DNA from: Burkholderia seminalis DSM 23518
GTDB taxonomy: Bacteria > Pseudomonadota > Gammaproteobacteria > Burkholderiales > Burkholderiaceae
Length of the DNA: 64,000 nucleotides
Direction of reading: 5' to 3'
Assembly (NCBI RefSeq): GCF_902832885.1
Contig: NZ_CADFDK010000018.1
Location: 1 to 64,000, forward strand
The notes beneath the pieces are model-generated. The model ran no database searches, was not told the DNA's origin, and saw only the letters and a list, made by a program, of their open reading frames with translations. Below are positions 54,333 through 63,867 of this stretch, piece by piece; the first letter of the stretch is position 1; each line of letters starts with the position of its first letter. Both the position numbers and the translations under genes were made by a program.

Positions 54333-57300
54333 ATGACGAAGGACCCGAACGACACGCCGCCGCCTCACGATCCGGACTCGCCCGACGGCGCGCCCGACAC
54401 GCCGCCGCGCGCGCCGCGCCGCGGCCGGGTGGTGCGCATCGCCGCATGGACGTTCGCGACGGTCGTGCTGCTCGTCGTGCTGGCGCTGGGGCTCGTGCTG
54501 GGCGCGGTGACGACCGAGCGCGGCACGCGGCTCGCGTGGCAGGTGGCCGGGTACGTGCTCGGCGCCCGGCTTGCGGGGACGCTGGAAGGCGGCTCGCTCG
54601 CGACCGGCGTGCGGCTGCGCGGCTTCGCGTGGACGAGCCCCGACGGGTCGGGCACCGAGGTTCGGATCGACCGGCTCGACGGCCGCTGGGCGCTCACGCG
54701 TGCGCCGTGGCGGCTGTCGATCGCCTATCTGCGCGCCGGCACGATCGACGTGCGGATCGCGCCGGGGCCGTCGACGCCGGGCACGACGCCGCAGGACCTG
54801 AGCCTGCCGCTGCAGTTGCGGATCGATGACCTGCGCGTCGATCACCTCGCGATCCACGACGGCGGCTCGACGACGCAGCTCGATCACCTCGCGCTGAGCG
54901 GCCGCAGCGACGGGCGCCACCACGAACTCGTGCTCGACGGCGTCGATACGCCGTACGGCGCGCTGACCGCGCGCGCGAAGCTCGACGGCGTGAAGCCGTT
55001 CGCGCTGAGCGGCGAGGCGACCTACGCCGGCAAGCTGTCGGACGAGCCGGTCGACGCGCGGGCCCGCGTGTCGGGCTCGCTCGAAGCACTCGTCGCCGAC
55101 GTCGACGCGAGCGGGATGAAGCTGAACGGGCGTGCGCACGTCGAAGCGGCGCCGTTCGGCGACGTGCCGCTCACGCGCGCATCGCTCGCATTCGATCACG
55201 TGAACCCGCAGGCGCTTTCGCCCGGCGCGCCGGCAGCCGATCTCGCGGTACGCGCGGCACTCGCACCGGTGACCGCGCCGGCCGGCGCGGCGCCCGTGAA
55301 GGGGTTCGCGGTGACGGGCCCCGTGTCGATCGTCAACGCGAAACCGGGCACGCTCGGCGACCATCTGCTGCCGGTGATCGATGCGCATGCGAACGTGCAT
55401 CTCGACGCGCACGCGCAGCGGATCGACGATCTCGCGCTGAAACTGATCCGCGACGGCAGCGTGACGGGCAACGGCACGCTGAAGGGCGGCAAGGGCCGCT
55501 TCGACCTGAAGGTCGCGAACCTCGACCTGAACGCGTTCGTCGCCGAGCTGCGGCCGATGCGTCTCGGCGGCCCGCTCGGCGTGACGCTCGCGGGCGACGC
55601 GACGACCGTCGACTTCAACCTGAACGACCCGAGGCTCGCGCTCGGCGCGCGCGCGAAAGTCGCGCTGACGCCGCAGCAGACCGTGCTGACCGATGCGCGC
55701 GTGACGGCCGGCAAGGGGCGTATCGACCTGACGGGCGTGTTCCGCCACGACGCGCATTCGAGCTACGACGCGAAGGCGACGCTGACGGCGTTCGATCCGC
55801 TGCTGCTCGCCGCGATGAGCGCCCCGCAGGCCGGCGGCGGCAAGGCGCCCGCCAAGGCGGCCAAGGCGCCGACCAAGCACGGCGAGACGCGCGTGTCGGG
55901 CACGCTGACGGCGTCGGGCGCGTTCGCGCCGCAGGTCTCGACGAAGGCGACCTTCAAGCTCGGCGACAGCCTGTACGACGGCGTGCCGCTGACCGGCGCC
56001 GGCGTCGTGCAGCTCGCCGGTTCGCGGATCCTGCCGAGCAACGCGAACCTGTCGATCGCGGGCAACCACGTCGACCTGCGCGGCAGCTTCGGCGCGCCCG
56101 GCGACCGGCTGCGCTTCGTCGTCGACGCGCCGCAGCTCGACCGGCTCGGTTTCGGCATCGAAGGGCTCGTGCAGGCGCAGGGCGACCTGACGGGCAGCTT
56201 CGCGCATCCGAACGTGACGGCCACCTACAAGGCCGAGCGCGTCGTCGTCGGTTCGAACCGGATCGGCGCCGCGCAAGGCCGCGCGGACATCCGCGACGGC
56301 GCGCACGGCGCACTCGTGTTCACGGCCGACGCGACCGACATCGCGCTCGGGTCGTTCAAGCTGAAATCGCTGCGCGCGAACCTCGACGGCACGCGCGCGA
56401 AACATACGCTCGACGCGTCGGCGCTCGGGATGGCCGACGGCCGCATGATCGACCTGACGCTCGCGGCGAATGGCGGCGTGGTCGAGAATCGCGACGGGAT
56501 GCGCTGGGACGGCACCGTCACGCGTCTGGCCAATCGCGGTACGCCGGCCGTCGCGCTGCAGGCGCCGCTGACGGTGTCGGCCGGCGCCGGCCGCGTGACG
56601 CTCGGCGCGACGCGGCTCACGCTCGAAGGCGCGGCGATCGACCTGAAGTCGTTCGTGTTCGATCACGGCCAGATGCGCTCGGCCGGTTCGGTGAGCGGCG
56701 TGTCGGTCGCGCGGTTCCTCGAGGTTCGCCAGGAACTGACCGGCCAGCGGCCGCCGGTGCGGACCGACGTCGTGCTCGACGCCGACTGGGATTTCTCGCT
56801 CGGCGCGAACGCGACGGGCCACGTGCAGGTGAAGCGCCGCGGCGGCGACGTGACGATCGAGAGCGGGCGCGGCATCGCGTCGCTCGGGCTCACCGACCTG
56901 TCCGCGCGCGCGAGCTTCACGCCCGGCAACCGGCTCAACGTGACGGCGCTCGCGAAGGCGAGCCGGATCGGCACGCTCGATGCGAACGTCACGGTGCCGT
57001 TCGCGCTGCGCGACGGCGTGTTCGGGGTCGTCAACGACGGGCCGCTGTCGGGCCGCATCGACGCCGACATTCCGGCGCTGAAGACGACCGGCAACCTGTT
57101 CGGGCCGAGCTATCTGCTGGGCGGGCGCGCGGCGCTGAAGCTGACGGTCGCCGGCACGCCCGCGAAGCCGAACCTGTCGGGGATGCTGACGGGCGACGAT
57201 TTGTCCGCGACGCTGATCGACCAGGGCGTGCAGCTGAAGGACGGCATCGTGCGCGTGAAGCTGTCGGACAACCTCGTCGAATTCCAGCAGGTCGAGTTCC

Positions 57301-58406
57301 ACGGCGGCGACGGCACGCTGCGCGCGCTCGGCCGCGTGCGCCTCGACGGCGAGGCGCCCGACCTGACCGCGAGCATCGTCGCGGACAAGCTCGAACTGTT
57401 CGCGGCGCCGGACCGCAAGCTGTCGCTGTCGGGCAAGGCGACCGTCGCGAACGACGGGCCGCGCGGCGCGCTGTCGATCGACGGCAAGTTCGTGGTCGAC
57501 CGCGCGCTGTTCGACCTGCCCGAGGAATCGGCGCCACACCTGTCCGACGACGTCGTGATCGTGCAGCCGGACGGCACGGTGCGCGGCGAGACGCCCACCG
57601 GCACCGCGGCCGCGAAGCCGAAGCCGGCCGGGGACAAGCCGGCGCCGTCGCTGGCGCCGCGCGCGAACATCGACATCGGCCTCGGCAACAACTTCCGCTT
57701 CAAGGGCCACGGCGCCGATCTCGGGCTGCGCGGCACGATCACCGTGATGAGCGCGCCGGGCGTGCCGTTGCGCGCGGTCGGCAACGTGCGCGTGACCGAA
57801 GGCTCGACGTACACGTCGTTCGGCCGCAAGCTCGCGATCGAGAACGGCTTCTTCACGTTCAACGGCCCGGTGTCGAACCCGGGCGTCAACATCCTCGCGA
57901 TGCGGCGCAACCAGGAGGTCGAGGCCGGCGTGCAGGTGACGGGCACGATCCAGTCGCTGACGGTCAAGCTCGTGTCGGAGCCGAACGTCACGGACAACGA
58001 AAAGCTGTCGTGGCTGCTGTTCGGGCACGGCACCGACCAGGGCAACAACGTCGGCCAGCAGGGTGCGATGACGGCGGCGCTCGGGCTGCTCGGCAGCGTG
58101 ACCGGCAAGCGCGTCGCGCAGACCTTCGGCCTCGACGAGGTCTCGGTCGGCCGCAGCGAAGTTGGCCTGACCGATCCGCAGGTCGTGCTGGTGTCGAAGG
58201 CGATCAACGAGCGGTTCGTGCTCGGCTTCGAGCAGGGGCTGCAGTCGGCGAGCAACGCGTTCAAGGCGACGATCAACCTGACGCGCTTCTGGTCGGTGTC
58301 CGCGTACGGCGGCACGTTCCAGGGCGTCGACCTGAACTACACGCGTCGTTTCGACCGGTGGTTCGGCAGCGACGCCGCGCGCACGCGGCGTTCCGAGCAG
58401 CCATGA
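54333..58406 (+). CDS. tamB: Translocation and assembly module inner-membrane protein TamB
   Basis: Large AsmA/TamB (DUF490) protein of 1357 residues anchored by one helix at about 33-58 after a Pro/Asp-rich cytoplasmic N-terminus. The rest is a long periplasmic beta-taco with repeating short strands. The C-terminal TamB domain holds VRVTEGSTYTSFGRKLAIENG, NPGVNILAMRRNQEVEAGVQV and PNVTDNEKLSWLLFGHGTDQ. An internal Ala/Lys-rich linker (GGGKAPAKAAKAPTKHGE) lies near 500. Partner TamA is directly upstream, so the pair is one operon. Such proteins are now thought to carry phospholipids. Confidence 0.94.
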   Translation: MTKDPNDTPPPHDPDSPDGAPDTPPRAPRRGRVVRIAAWTFATVVLLVVLALGLVLGAVTTERGTRLAWQVAGYVLGARLAGTLEGGSLATGVRLRGFAWTSPDGSGTEVRIDRLDGRWALTRAPWRLSIAYLRAGTIDVRIAPGPSTPGTTPQDLSLPLQLRIDDLRVDHLAIHDGGSTTQLDHLALSGRSDGRHHELVLDGVDTPYGALTARAKLDGVKPFALSGEATYAGKLSDEPVDARARVSGSLEALVADVDASGMKLNGRAHVEAAPFGDVPLTRASLAFDHVNPQALSPGAPAADLAVRAALAPVTAPAGAAPVKGFAVTGPVSIVNAKPGTLGDHLLPVIDAHANVHLDAHAQRIDDLALKLIRDGSVTGNGTLKGGKGRFDLKVANLDLNAFVAELRPMRLGGPLGVTLAGDATTVDFNLNDPRLALGARAKVALTPQQTVLTDARVTAGKGRIDLTGVFRHDAHSSYDAKATLTAFDPLLLAAMSAPQAGGGKAPAKAAKAPTKHGETRVSGTLTASGAFAPQVSTKATFKLGDSLYDGVPLTGAGVVQLAGSRILPSNANLSIAGNHVDLRGSFGAPGDRLRFVVDAPQLDRLGFGIEGLVQAQGDLTGSFAHPNVTATYKAERVVVGSNRIGAAQGRADIRDGAHGALVFTADATDIALGSFKLKSLRANLDGTRAKHTLDASALGMADGRMIDLTLAANGGVVENRDGMRWDGTVTRLANRGTPAVALQAPLTVSAGAGRVTLGATRLTLEGAAIDLKSFVFDHGQMRSAGSVSGVSVARFLEVRQELTGQRPPVRTDVVLDADWDFSLGANATGHVQVKRRGGDVTIESGRGIASLGLTDLSARASFTPGNRLNVTALAKASRIGTLDANVTVPFALRDGVFGVVNDGPLSGRIDADIPALKTTGNLFGPSYLLGGRAALKLTVAGTPAKPNLSGMLTGDDLSATLIDQGVQLKDGIVRVKLSDNLVEFQQVEFHGGDGTLRALGRVRLDGEAPDLTASIVADKLELFAAPDRKLSLSGKATVANDGPRGALSIDGKFVVDRALFDLPEESAPHLSDDVVIVQPDGTVRGETPTGTAAAKPKPAGDKPAPSLAPRANIDIGLGNNFRFKGHGADLGLRGTITVMSAPGVPLRAVGNVRVTEGSTYTSFGRKLAIENGFFTFNGPVSNPGVNILAMRRNQEVEAGVQVTGTIQSLTVKLVSEPNVTDNEKLSWLLFGHGTDQGNNVGQQGAMTAALGLLGSVTGKRVAQTFGLDEVSVGRSEVGLTDPQVVLVSKAINERFVLGFEQGLQSASNAFKATINLTRFWSVSAYGGTFQGVDLNYTRRFDRWFGSDAARTRRSEQP

Positions 58407-58438
58407 AAAAAACCCCGCACGATGCGTGCGGGGTTTTT
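58406..58438. terminator. Bidirectional terminator between tamB and metG
   Basis: AACCCCGCAC and GTGCGGGGTT pair around a short loop; A7 precedes and T5 follows, so both convergent genes can be terminated. Confidence 0.93.
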
Positions 58439-58466
58439 CTCTTGCGCCAGCGGCGGCGCGTGCGGC

Positions 58467-60623
58467 TTACTTCACGCGCATGCCGGGCTTCGCGCCGCTG
58501 TGCGGCTCGAGGATGTAGAGGCCCGGCTCCGCCTTCTCGTCGGTGGCCGACGCGGCGAGCACCATCCCTTCGGACAGGCCGAACTTCATCTTGCGCGGCG
58601 CGAGGTTCGCGACCATCACCGTCAGCTTGCCGACGAGCTGCTCGGGCTGGTAGGCGGACTTGATGCCCGAGAACACGTTGCGGGTCTTTTCCTCGCCGAC
58701 GTCGAGCGTGAGCTGCAGCAGCTTGTCCGAGCCTTCGACCGCCTGGCACGCGACGATCTTCGCGATGCGCAGGTCGATCTTCGCGAAATCGTCGATCGAG
58801 ATCGGTGCGTCGTCGGCGCCGTTCACGGCCGCCTGCTTCGCGTTCGCCTTGGCATTGTTCTTCGCGTCCTTCGCGGCGTTGGCGCCTGCGGCGGCCGCGC
58901 CGGTGGCCTCGGCCTGCAGCGAATCGCGGTTCGCGGCGAGCAGCGCCTCGATCTGCTTCGCGTCGACGCGCGTCATCAGGTGCTGGTACGCCTTGATCGG
59001 CTGCGCCGACGACAGCGGCTTCGCGGCATCGGCCCACGCGAGCGGCGCGATGCCGAAGAATGCCTCGACGGCTTCGGCGACGCGCGGCATCACCGGCTTC
59101 AGCGCGAGCGACAGCAGGCGGAACGACTCGAGGCTCACGCTGCAGGTTTCATGCAGCGCGACCGCGTTGGCCGGATCCTTCGCGAGATCCCACGGCTTCG
59201 CGCCGTCGACGTACGCGTTCACTTCGTCCGCGAGCTCCATCGTGTGGCGCAGCGCGCGGCCGTATTCGCGTGCTTCGTAGTGCGCGGCGATCTGCGGAAT
59301 CGCGTCGCGCAGCTTCGCGACGAGCGGGTGGTTCATCGCGCTGTCCTGCACGCGGCCGTCGAAACGCTTGATCAGGAAGCCGGCCGCGCGGCTCGCGATG
59401 TTTACGTACTTGCCGACGAGGTCGCTGTTCACGCGCGCCTGGAAGTCGTCGAGGTTCAGGTCGATGTCTTCCATCGTCGCGTTCAGCTTCGCGGCGAAGT
59501 AGTAGCGCAGCCATTCGGGGTTCAGGCCCGTGTCGATGTAGCTCTGCGCGATGATGAACGTGCCGCGCGACTTCGACATCTTCGCGCCGTCGACCGTCAG
59601 GAAGCCGTGCGCGAACACGTTGGTCGGCGTGCGGTGGCCCGAGAACTCGAGCATGGCCGGCCAGAACAGCGTATGGAAGTACAGGATGTCCTTGCCGATG
59701 AAGTGGTACTGCTCGGCCTTCGAGCCCGGACGAATCCATGCGTCGAAGTCGACGCCGTTGCGATCGCACAGGTTCTTGAAGCTCGCGTAGTAACCGACCG
59801 GCGCGTCGAGCCACACGTAGAAATACTTGCCGGGCGCGCCCGGGATCTCGAAGCCGAAATACGGCGCGTCGCGCGAGATGTCCCAGTCGGCGAGCTTGGA
59901 CTCGCCGGCGTCGCCGAGCCATTCGCGCATCTTGTTGGTCGCTTCGGGTTGCGCGAGGCCGCTCACCCATTCGCGCAGGAACGACTCGCAGCGCGGGTCG
60001 GACAGGCGGAAGAAGTAGTGCTTCGACGTCTTGCGCACCGGCGTCGCGCCCGATACGACCGAATACGGGTTCAGCAGTTCGGTGGGCAGGTAGGTCGAAC
60101 CGCACACTTCGCAGCTGTCGCCGTACTGATCCTTCGCATGGCACTTCGGGCATTCGCCCTTGATGAAGCGGTCCGGCAGGAACATTTCCTTGACCGGGTC
60201 GTACGCCTGCTCGATCTCGCGCTCGGCGATCAGGCCGGCTTCCTGCAGCGCCAGATAGATCTTCTCGCTCAGCACGCGGTTCTCGTCCGAATCGGTCGAG
60301 TAGAAGTTGTCGAACGACACGCCGAAGCTGTCGAAGTCGCGCTTGTGTTCGGTCCACACGCGCTCGATCAGCTGCTTCGGGGTCAGGCCTTCCTTCTCCG
60401 CGCGCAGCATGATGGGCGTGCCGTGCGTGTCGTCGGCGCCGATGTAGTAGACCTCATGGCCATGCATTCGCAGCGTCCGCACCCAGATGTCGGTCTGGAT
60501 GTACTCGACCAGGTGGCCGATGTGGATCTGCCCGTTGGCATAGGGCAGTGCGGACGTGACGAGGATCTGGCGGCTGCCTTGCGGCGCCGCAGCCTGCACG
60601 GAAGTGAGGTCGGATGCGGACAT
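58467..60623 (-). CDS. metG: Methionyl-tRNA synthetase MetG
   Basis: Charges tRNA-Met. The 718-residue protein has HIGH at 34-37, two zinc knuckles in [21 protein letters not shown]-type sequence (CPKC and CEVC), KMSKS (AKMSKSRGT, about 345-350) and an anticodon-binding helical domain. After an Ala/Asn/Lys-rich linker (about 575-610) the C-terminal OB-fold tRNA-binding domain ([20 protein letters not shown]) makes the dimer. Length is normal for two-domain bacterial MetG. Confidence 0.96.
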   Translation of the reverse strand: MSASDLTSVQAAAPQGSRQILVTSALPYANGQIHIGHLVEYIQTDIWVRTLRMHGHEVYYIGADDTHGTPIMLRAEKEGLTPKQLIERVWTEHKRDFDSFGVSFDNFYSTDSDENRVLSEKIYLALQEAGLIAEREIEQAYDPVKEMFLPDRFIKGECPKCHAKDQYGDSCEVCGSTYLPTELLNPYSVVSGATPVRKTSKHYFFRLSDPRCESFLREWVSGLAQPEATNKMREWLGDAGESKLADWDISRDAPYFGFEIPGAPGKYFYVWLDAPVGYYASFKNLCDRNGVDFDAWIRPGSKAEQYHFIGKDILYFHTLFWPAMLEFSGHRTPTNVFAHGFLTVDGAKMSKSRGTFIIAQSYIDTGLNPEWLRYYFAAKLNATMEDIDLNLDDFQARVNSDLVGKYVNIASRAAGFLIKRFDGRVQDSAMNHPLVAKLRDAIPQIAAHYEAREYGRALRHTMELADEVNAYVDGAKPWDLAKDPANAVALHETCSVSLESFRLLSLALKPVMPRVAEAVEAFFGIAPLAWADAAKPLSSAQPIKAYQHLMTRVDAKQIEALLAANRDSLQAEATGAAAAGANAAKDAKNNAKANAKQAAVNGADDAPISIDDFAKIDLRIAKIVACQAVEGSDKLLQLTLDVGEEKTRNVFSGIKSAYQPEQLVGKLTVMVANLAPRKMKFGLSEGMVLAASATDEKAEPGLYILEPHSGAKPGMRVK

Positions 60624-60665
60624 AGGGTCTGTAGAGGAACAGCGGAAAAACGACGGGAAAGTGCG

Positions 60666-60675
60666 ATTCTAGCAG
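60666..60675 (-). promoter_or_regulatory. Extended -10 promoter element of metG
   Basis: TGCTAGAAT on the minus strand is an extended -10 (TGN-TAGAAT) about 43 bases before the metG ATG. No good -35 is present, as is usual for extended -10 promoters. Confidence 0.55.
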
Positions 60676-60786
60676 GGGCGCGCATCGGCGCGGCGGGCGG
60701 GCGCCGCGGACCGCGCGCCGGAGGCGGCGGAGCAGCGCAAGCGGCGTGCCCGGTGGTGTTGTGCTGCAATGCAGCATGAATTCTGC

Positions 60787-60822
60787 GGGCAAAAAAACCG
60801 GGGCGGATACGGCCCCGGAGCA
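60787..60822 (-). terminator. Intrinsic terminator facing metG (minus strand)
   Basis: CCGGGGC-CGTATCC-GCCCCGG followed by TTTTTTT on the minus strand, about 180 bases behind the OmpA-like lipoprotein gene and upstream of the metG promoter. Confidence 0.92.
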
Positions 60823-60998
60823 ACAACGACAAGAGGAGAATGGTGACGCGCCGGCAACACCAGCCGCGTACCGTAAATACTGACCACGGCCTGCGACAGA
60901 AGTTCGAAAATTTTTTCGATTTGTTACCGGGTCCGCCGGAAGGCTTGTCCGGCGGGGCTGCGCGGGCGGTCTGCCCGCGCCTTCTCCTTGTCGCGTGC

Positions 60999-61643
60999 TT
61001 ACTGCGCCTGCGCTGCGCGCAGGTAGATTTCGACGCGGCGGTTCTGTGCGCGGCCGGCTTCGGTCGCGTTGTCCGCGATCGGGTTCGATGCGCCCATGCC
61101 TTGCGCCGACAGGCGGCCGGCGTTCACGCCGCGCTGCGCGAGCGCGTTCACGACGCTTTGCGCGCGGTTCTGCGACAGCGTCTGGTTCAGCTGGGCCGAA
61201 CCCGTGCTGTCGGTGTAGCCGACGATCGAGGCCGTCACTTGCGGGTTCTGGTTCAGCGTCGTGGCCAGGTCGTTCAGCAGCGGCGTGAAGGCCGGCGTGA
61301 TCGCGTACTGGTTCGTCGCGAACGTGACCGCGCTCGGCGCGTTCAGCTTCAGCGAGCCGTCCGGCTGCTCGGTGACCTGCGTGCCCGTCTTCGCTGCCGA
61401 CGGTGCGAGCTTGTTCTTGATCGCCTGCCAGTTGTAGCCCGTCACGCCGCCGACCAGCGCGCCGACGCCTGCGCCGATCGCCGCGCCCTTGCCGCCGCCC
61501 GCCAGCGCGCCGATGCCCGCGCCCAGCGCCGCACCCGTGCCGGTACCGACGGCCGTGTTGTTGCCTTGCTGCGTGGCGCAGCCTGCCAGCAGTGCGCCGG
61601 CCAATGCGAAGACGGACAAGCGGGTCGCGATTTTCATGTTCAT
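60999..61643 (-). CDS. OmpA-family glycine-zipper lipoprotein (YiaD-like)
   Basis: Outer-membrane lipoprotein of 214 residues: signal peptide with lipobox LLAGC (Cys22), then a glycine-zipper segment rich in GxGxGxG (GTGTGAALGAGIGALAGGGK and continuing to about 68). A C-terminal OmpA-like peptidoglycan-binding domain (about 105-210) has VGYTDSTGSAQLNQTLSQNRA and GASNPIADNATEAGRAQNRR. It likely links outer membrane and murein. It is abundant-protein-like: a good ribosome site and its own terminator. Confidence 0.93.
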   Translation of the reverse strand: MNMKIATRLSVFALAGALLAGCATQQGNNTAVGTGTGAALGAGIGALAGGGKGAAIGAGVGALVGGVTGYNWQAIKNKLAPSAAKTGTQVTEQPDGSLKLNAPSAVTFATNQYAITPAFTPLLNDLATTLNQNPQVTASIVGYTDSTGSAQLNQTLSQNRAQSVVNALAQRGVNAGRLSAQGMGASNPIADNATEAGRAQNRRVEIYLRAAQAQ

Positions 61644-61994
61644 CTTGGATTCCTCTCTTGGTTGAACGAGTCGACAACGACGACAACAACAGTTACGGCT
61701 CCCTGCGCGGGCCGCCCGAAAAAGGAGGGCAGGCCTGCGCTCGCGGCAGCCGCCGAGGCGGCCGCATGCCCTGTCCGCCAGCGTGGCTGTTCGGACAGCG
61801 CGACGCGTCAGCCTCTACAATATAGGCGGTGAGTGGCCGATTTGGCCCTATAGCGTGCCGCACGCGAAGAGTGCGCCGGGTTGCGCGTTCGCGCAATGGC
61901 ATGCAACAGATTCTTTCACTTTTCCCGATTTTCGCAGCGTAATTTGATATTTTTTGACGTTTGCGCGCGAGAAAAACGTTTTCATGGAGTTTCG
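61644..61994. other. 351-base divergent region between the OmpA-like lipoprotein gene and Mrp gene
   Basis: No gene is supported. A TATATT -10-like element on the minus strand at 61819-61824 could serve the lipoprotein gene, giving an untranslated leader of about 170 bases. On the plus side an AT-rich tract (GCGTAATTTGATATTTTTTGACG at about 61937-61959, given here only as a location) probably holds the Mrp promoter. A GTTGCGCG-TTCG-CGCAA hairpin-like sequence lies at 61872-61889. Confidence 0.45.
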
Positions 61995-63086
61995 ATGAGC
62001 ATTGACCGGGCACAAGTCGACGCCGCACTGGCGGCAGTCGTCGACCCCAATACCGGCCGCCCGTATGCGGCGAACAAGGGCGTGCGCAACGTCGCGATCG
62101 ACGGCGATGTCGTGACGCTCGACGTGGTGCTCGGTTACCCCGCGCGCAGCCAGCACGACGACGTGCGCGCACGCGTCGCCGCGGCGCTGCAGGCCGTGCC
62201 GGGCGTGCGCGACGCGCGCGTCGCCGTGTCGCAGGAGATCGTCGCGCACACGGTGCAGCGCGGCGTGAAGCTGTTGCCGAACGTGAAGAACATCGTCGCG
62301 GTCGCGTCGGGCAAGGGCGGCGTCGGCAAGAGCACGACGGCCGTGAACCTCGCGCTCGCGCTCGCGGCGGAAGGCGCGTCGGTCGGGATCCTCGATGCCG
62401 ACATCTACGGTCCGTCGCTGCCGACGATGCTCGGCATCCACGGCCAGCGCCCCGAGTCGCCGGACAACCAGTCGATGAACCCGCTCGTCGGCCACGGGCT
62501 TCAGGCGAACTCGATCGGCTTCCTGATCGAGGAAGACAACCCGATGGTGTGGCGCGGCCCGATGGCGACCTCCGCGCTCGAACAGCTGCTGCGCCAGACC
62601 AACTGGCGCGAACTCGACTACCTGATCGTCGACATGCCGCCCGGCACCGGCGACATCCAGCTCACGCTCGCGCAGCGCGTGCCCGTCACCGGCGCGGTGA
62701 TCGTCACGACGCCGCAGGACATCGCGCTGCTCGACGCGAAGAAGGGGCTGAAGATGTTCGAGAAGGTCGGGATTCCGATCCTCGGCATCGTCGAGAACAT
62801 GAGCATCCACATCTGCTCGAACTGCGGCCACGAAGAGCACATCTTCGGCGCCGGCGGCGCCGAGCGGATGGCGAAGGACTACGACGTGAACGTGCTCGGC
62901 AGCCTGCCGCTCGACATCGCGATCCGGGAGCGCGCCGACAGCGGCACGCCGACGGTGGCGGCCGATCCGGACGGCGCGCTGGCGCGCCGCTACCGCGATA
63001 TCGCGCGCGGCGTCGCGCTGGCGATTGCCGAGCGATCGCGCGACATGACGTCGAAGTTCCCGTCGATCGTTGTTCAAAATACGTAA
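61995..63086 (+). CDS. apbC: Iron-sulfur cluster carrier protein Mrp/ApbC
   Basis: P-loop NTPase that delivers Fe-S clusters, 363 residues. An N-terminal MIP18-like domain (about 1-85, DAALAAVVDPNTGRPYAANK) is followed by the deviant Walker A SGKGGVGKST near 107-116, DADIYGPSLPTMLGI, DMPPGTGDIQLTL and the C-terminal CSNCGHEEHIFG whose CxxC binds the cluster. The ATG at 61995 has GGAG upstream. It is divergent from the OmpA-like gene and followed by the SodC-like gene. Confidence 0.94.
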   Translation: MSIDRAQVDAALAAVVDPNTGRPYAANKGVRNVAIDGDVVTLDVVLGYPARSQHDDVRARVAAALQAVPGVRDARVAVSQEIVAHTVQRGVKLLPNVKNIVAVASGKGGVGKSTTAVNLALALAAEGASVGILDADIYGPSLPTMLGIHGQRPESPDNQSMNPLVGHGLQANSIGFLIEEDNPMVWRGPMATSALEQLLRQTNWRELDYLIVDMPPGTGDIQLTLAQRVPVTGAVIVTTPQDIALLDAKKGLKMFEKVGIPILGIVENMSIHICSNCGHEEHIFGAGGAERMAKDYDVNVLGSLPLDIAIRERADSGTPTVAADPDGALARRYRDIARGVALAIAERSRDMTSKFPSIVVQNT

Positions 63087-63114
63087 AACCCTTGCGGGGC
63101 GGGGCCTTACGCTG

Positions 63115-63142
63115 TTTACGGCGCCGCGAGGCGCGGTATCAT
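63115..63142 (+). promoter_or_regulatory. Candidate promoter of the SodC-like gene
   Basis: TTTACG at 63115-63120, a 16-base spacer with a GCGCC-GCGA-GGCGC dyad and TATCAT at 63137-63142. The predicted start is about 70 bases before the ATG. Confidence 0.5.
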
Positions 63143-63219
63143 GGCGACTTTTCCCGGGTCCCTTTACCCGCCCGGCGCGGCCGTCGTATCAAACGGCCGC
63201 CAGCCGGCATGAGGATCGA

Positions 63220-63756
63220 ATGAAACAACGACATCACGGCGTGCGCGCCGGCCGCGCGCAGCGCGCGCTGCTGGCCGCCGCCGCGCTGGGCCTGCTGGCC
63301 GGCTGTACCTCCTTTTCCTCGTCGTACGAAAAACGGGCCGACGCACAACTGCAGCCGACGGTCGGCGCGCAGGCGCGCGGCGCGGTGACGTTCGTCGAGC
63401 GCCCGGACGGCGTCCAGGTCACCTACAACCTGGCCGGCCTGCCGCCGAACAGCGATCATGCGCTGCAGGTGCACGAACGCGGCGACTGCAACGCGGGCGA
63501 CGGCTCGAGCGCCGGCCAGGTGTTCGCGCCGGCCGCCGATCGCCTGCGCGCGGGCGCCCGCGTCGCCGGTGATCTCGGCAACATCCATGCGGACGCGAAC
63601 GGCGTCGCGGCCGGCTTCATCGTCGCGCCCGATCTGGCCCTCGACGGCGTGCGCTCGGCGATGAACCGCGCGGCGCTGGTGCACCGCGACCCGAGCGATC
63701 CCGCGTTTCCGCAGCATGGCGCGGGGCCCGCGCTGGCCTGCGGCGTGATCCGTTGA
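63220..63756 (+). CDS. SodC-like lipoprotein with degenerate metal site
   Basis: Lipoprotein of 178 residues (lipobox LAGC, Cys29) with the Cu/Zn superoxide dismutase fold: QARGAVTFVERPDG, DHALQVHERGDC at 79-90, VAGDLGNIHADANGVA at 115-130, VHRDPSD at 154-160 and ACGVIR at the end. The disulfide cysteines (Cys90, Cys174) and fold glycines are kept. Against bovine enzyme the first copper His is Gln83, the bridging His and two zinc His are absent, and only His85, Asp118 and His155 remain. It is therefore unlikely to dismutate superoxide in the usual way. GAGG precedes the ATG. Confidence 0.85.
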   Translation: MKQRHHGVRAGRAQRALLAAAALGLLAGCTSFSSSYEKRADAQLQPTVGAQARGAVTFVERPDGVQVTYNLAGLPPNSDHALQVHERGDCNAGDGSSAGQVFAPAADRLRAGARVAGDLGNIHADANGVAAGFIVAPDLALDGVRSAMNRAALVHRDPSDPAFPQHGAGPALACGVIR

Positions 63757-63787
63757 CGGCCGCCGCGTGCGGGCGCCGATGATCGCG

Positions 63788-63793
63788 TAAAAT
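63788..63793 (+). promoter_or_regulatory. Candidate -10 element of dcd
   Basis: TAAAAT about 75 bases before the dcd ATG; no clear -35 partner. Confidence 0.4.
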
Positions 63794-63867
63794 ATGCGCC
63801 TTTCCCGGCCGCCGCCTTGCGCGCGCGGCCCTTCCTGACTGTCACGCAGCGTTTCCTGGCGCCCCCT

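Larger units (their letters stand above)
60624..60998. other. 375-base intergenic region between metG and the OmpA-like lipoprotein gene
   Basis: No gene is supported here. On the minus strand it contains the ompA-like gene terminator (60791-60820) and the metG promoter (-10 TAGAAT at 60666-60671). It also has two GC-rich hairpins near 60934-60956 (CCGCCGGA / TCCGGCGG) and 60961-60977 (GCGGGC / GCCCGC), and an AT-rich patch AAAATTTTTTCGATTTG at 60907-60923. The hairpins may protect the 3' end of the lipoprotein mRNA. Confidence 0.6.

Noticed and set aside
54315-58028. 1237-codon open frame on the minus strand across tamB
   Set aside because: It is the antisense shadow of tamB, caused by GC-rich third positions; its translation is Arg/Val/His-rich low complexity without any domain, while the plus frame is a complete TamB.
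60669-60887. 72-codon minus-strand frame between the OmpA-like gene and metG
   Set aside because: It runs through the intrinsic terminator and the metG promoter, and has no recognisable protein features.
63220-63756. Simple call as an active Cu/Zn superoxide dismutase sodC
   Set aside because: Most copper and zinc ligands are missing, so the enzyme name would be misleading.
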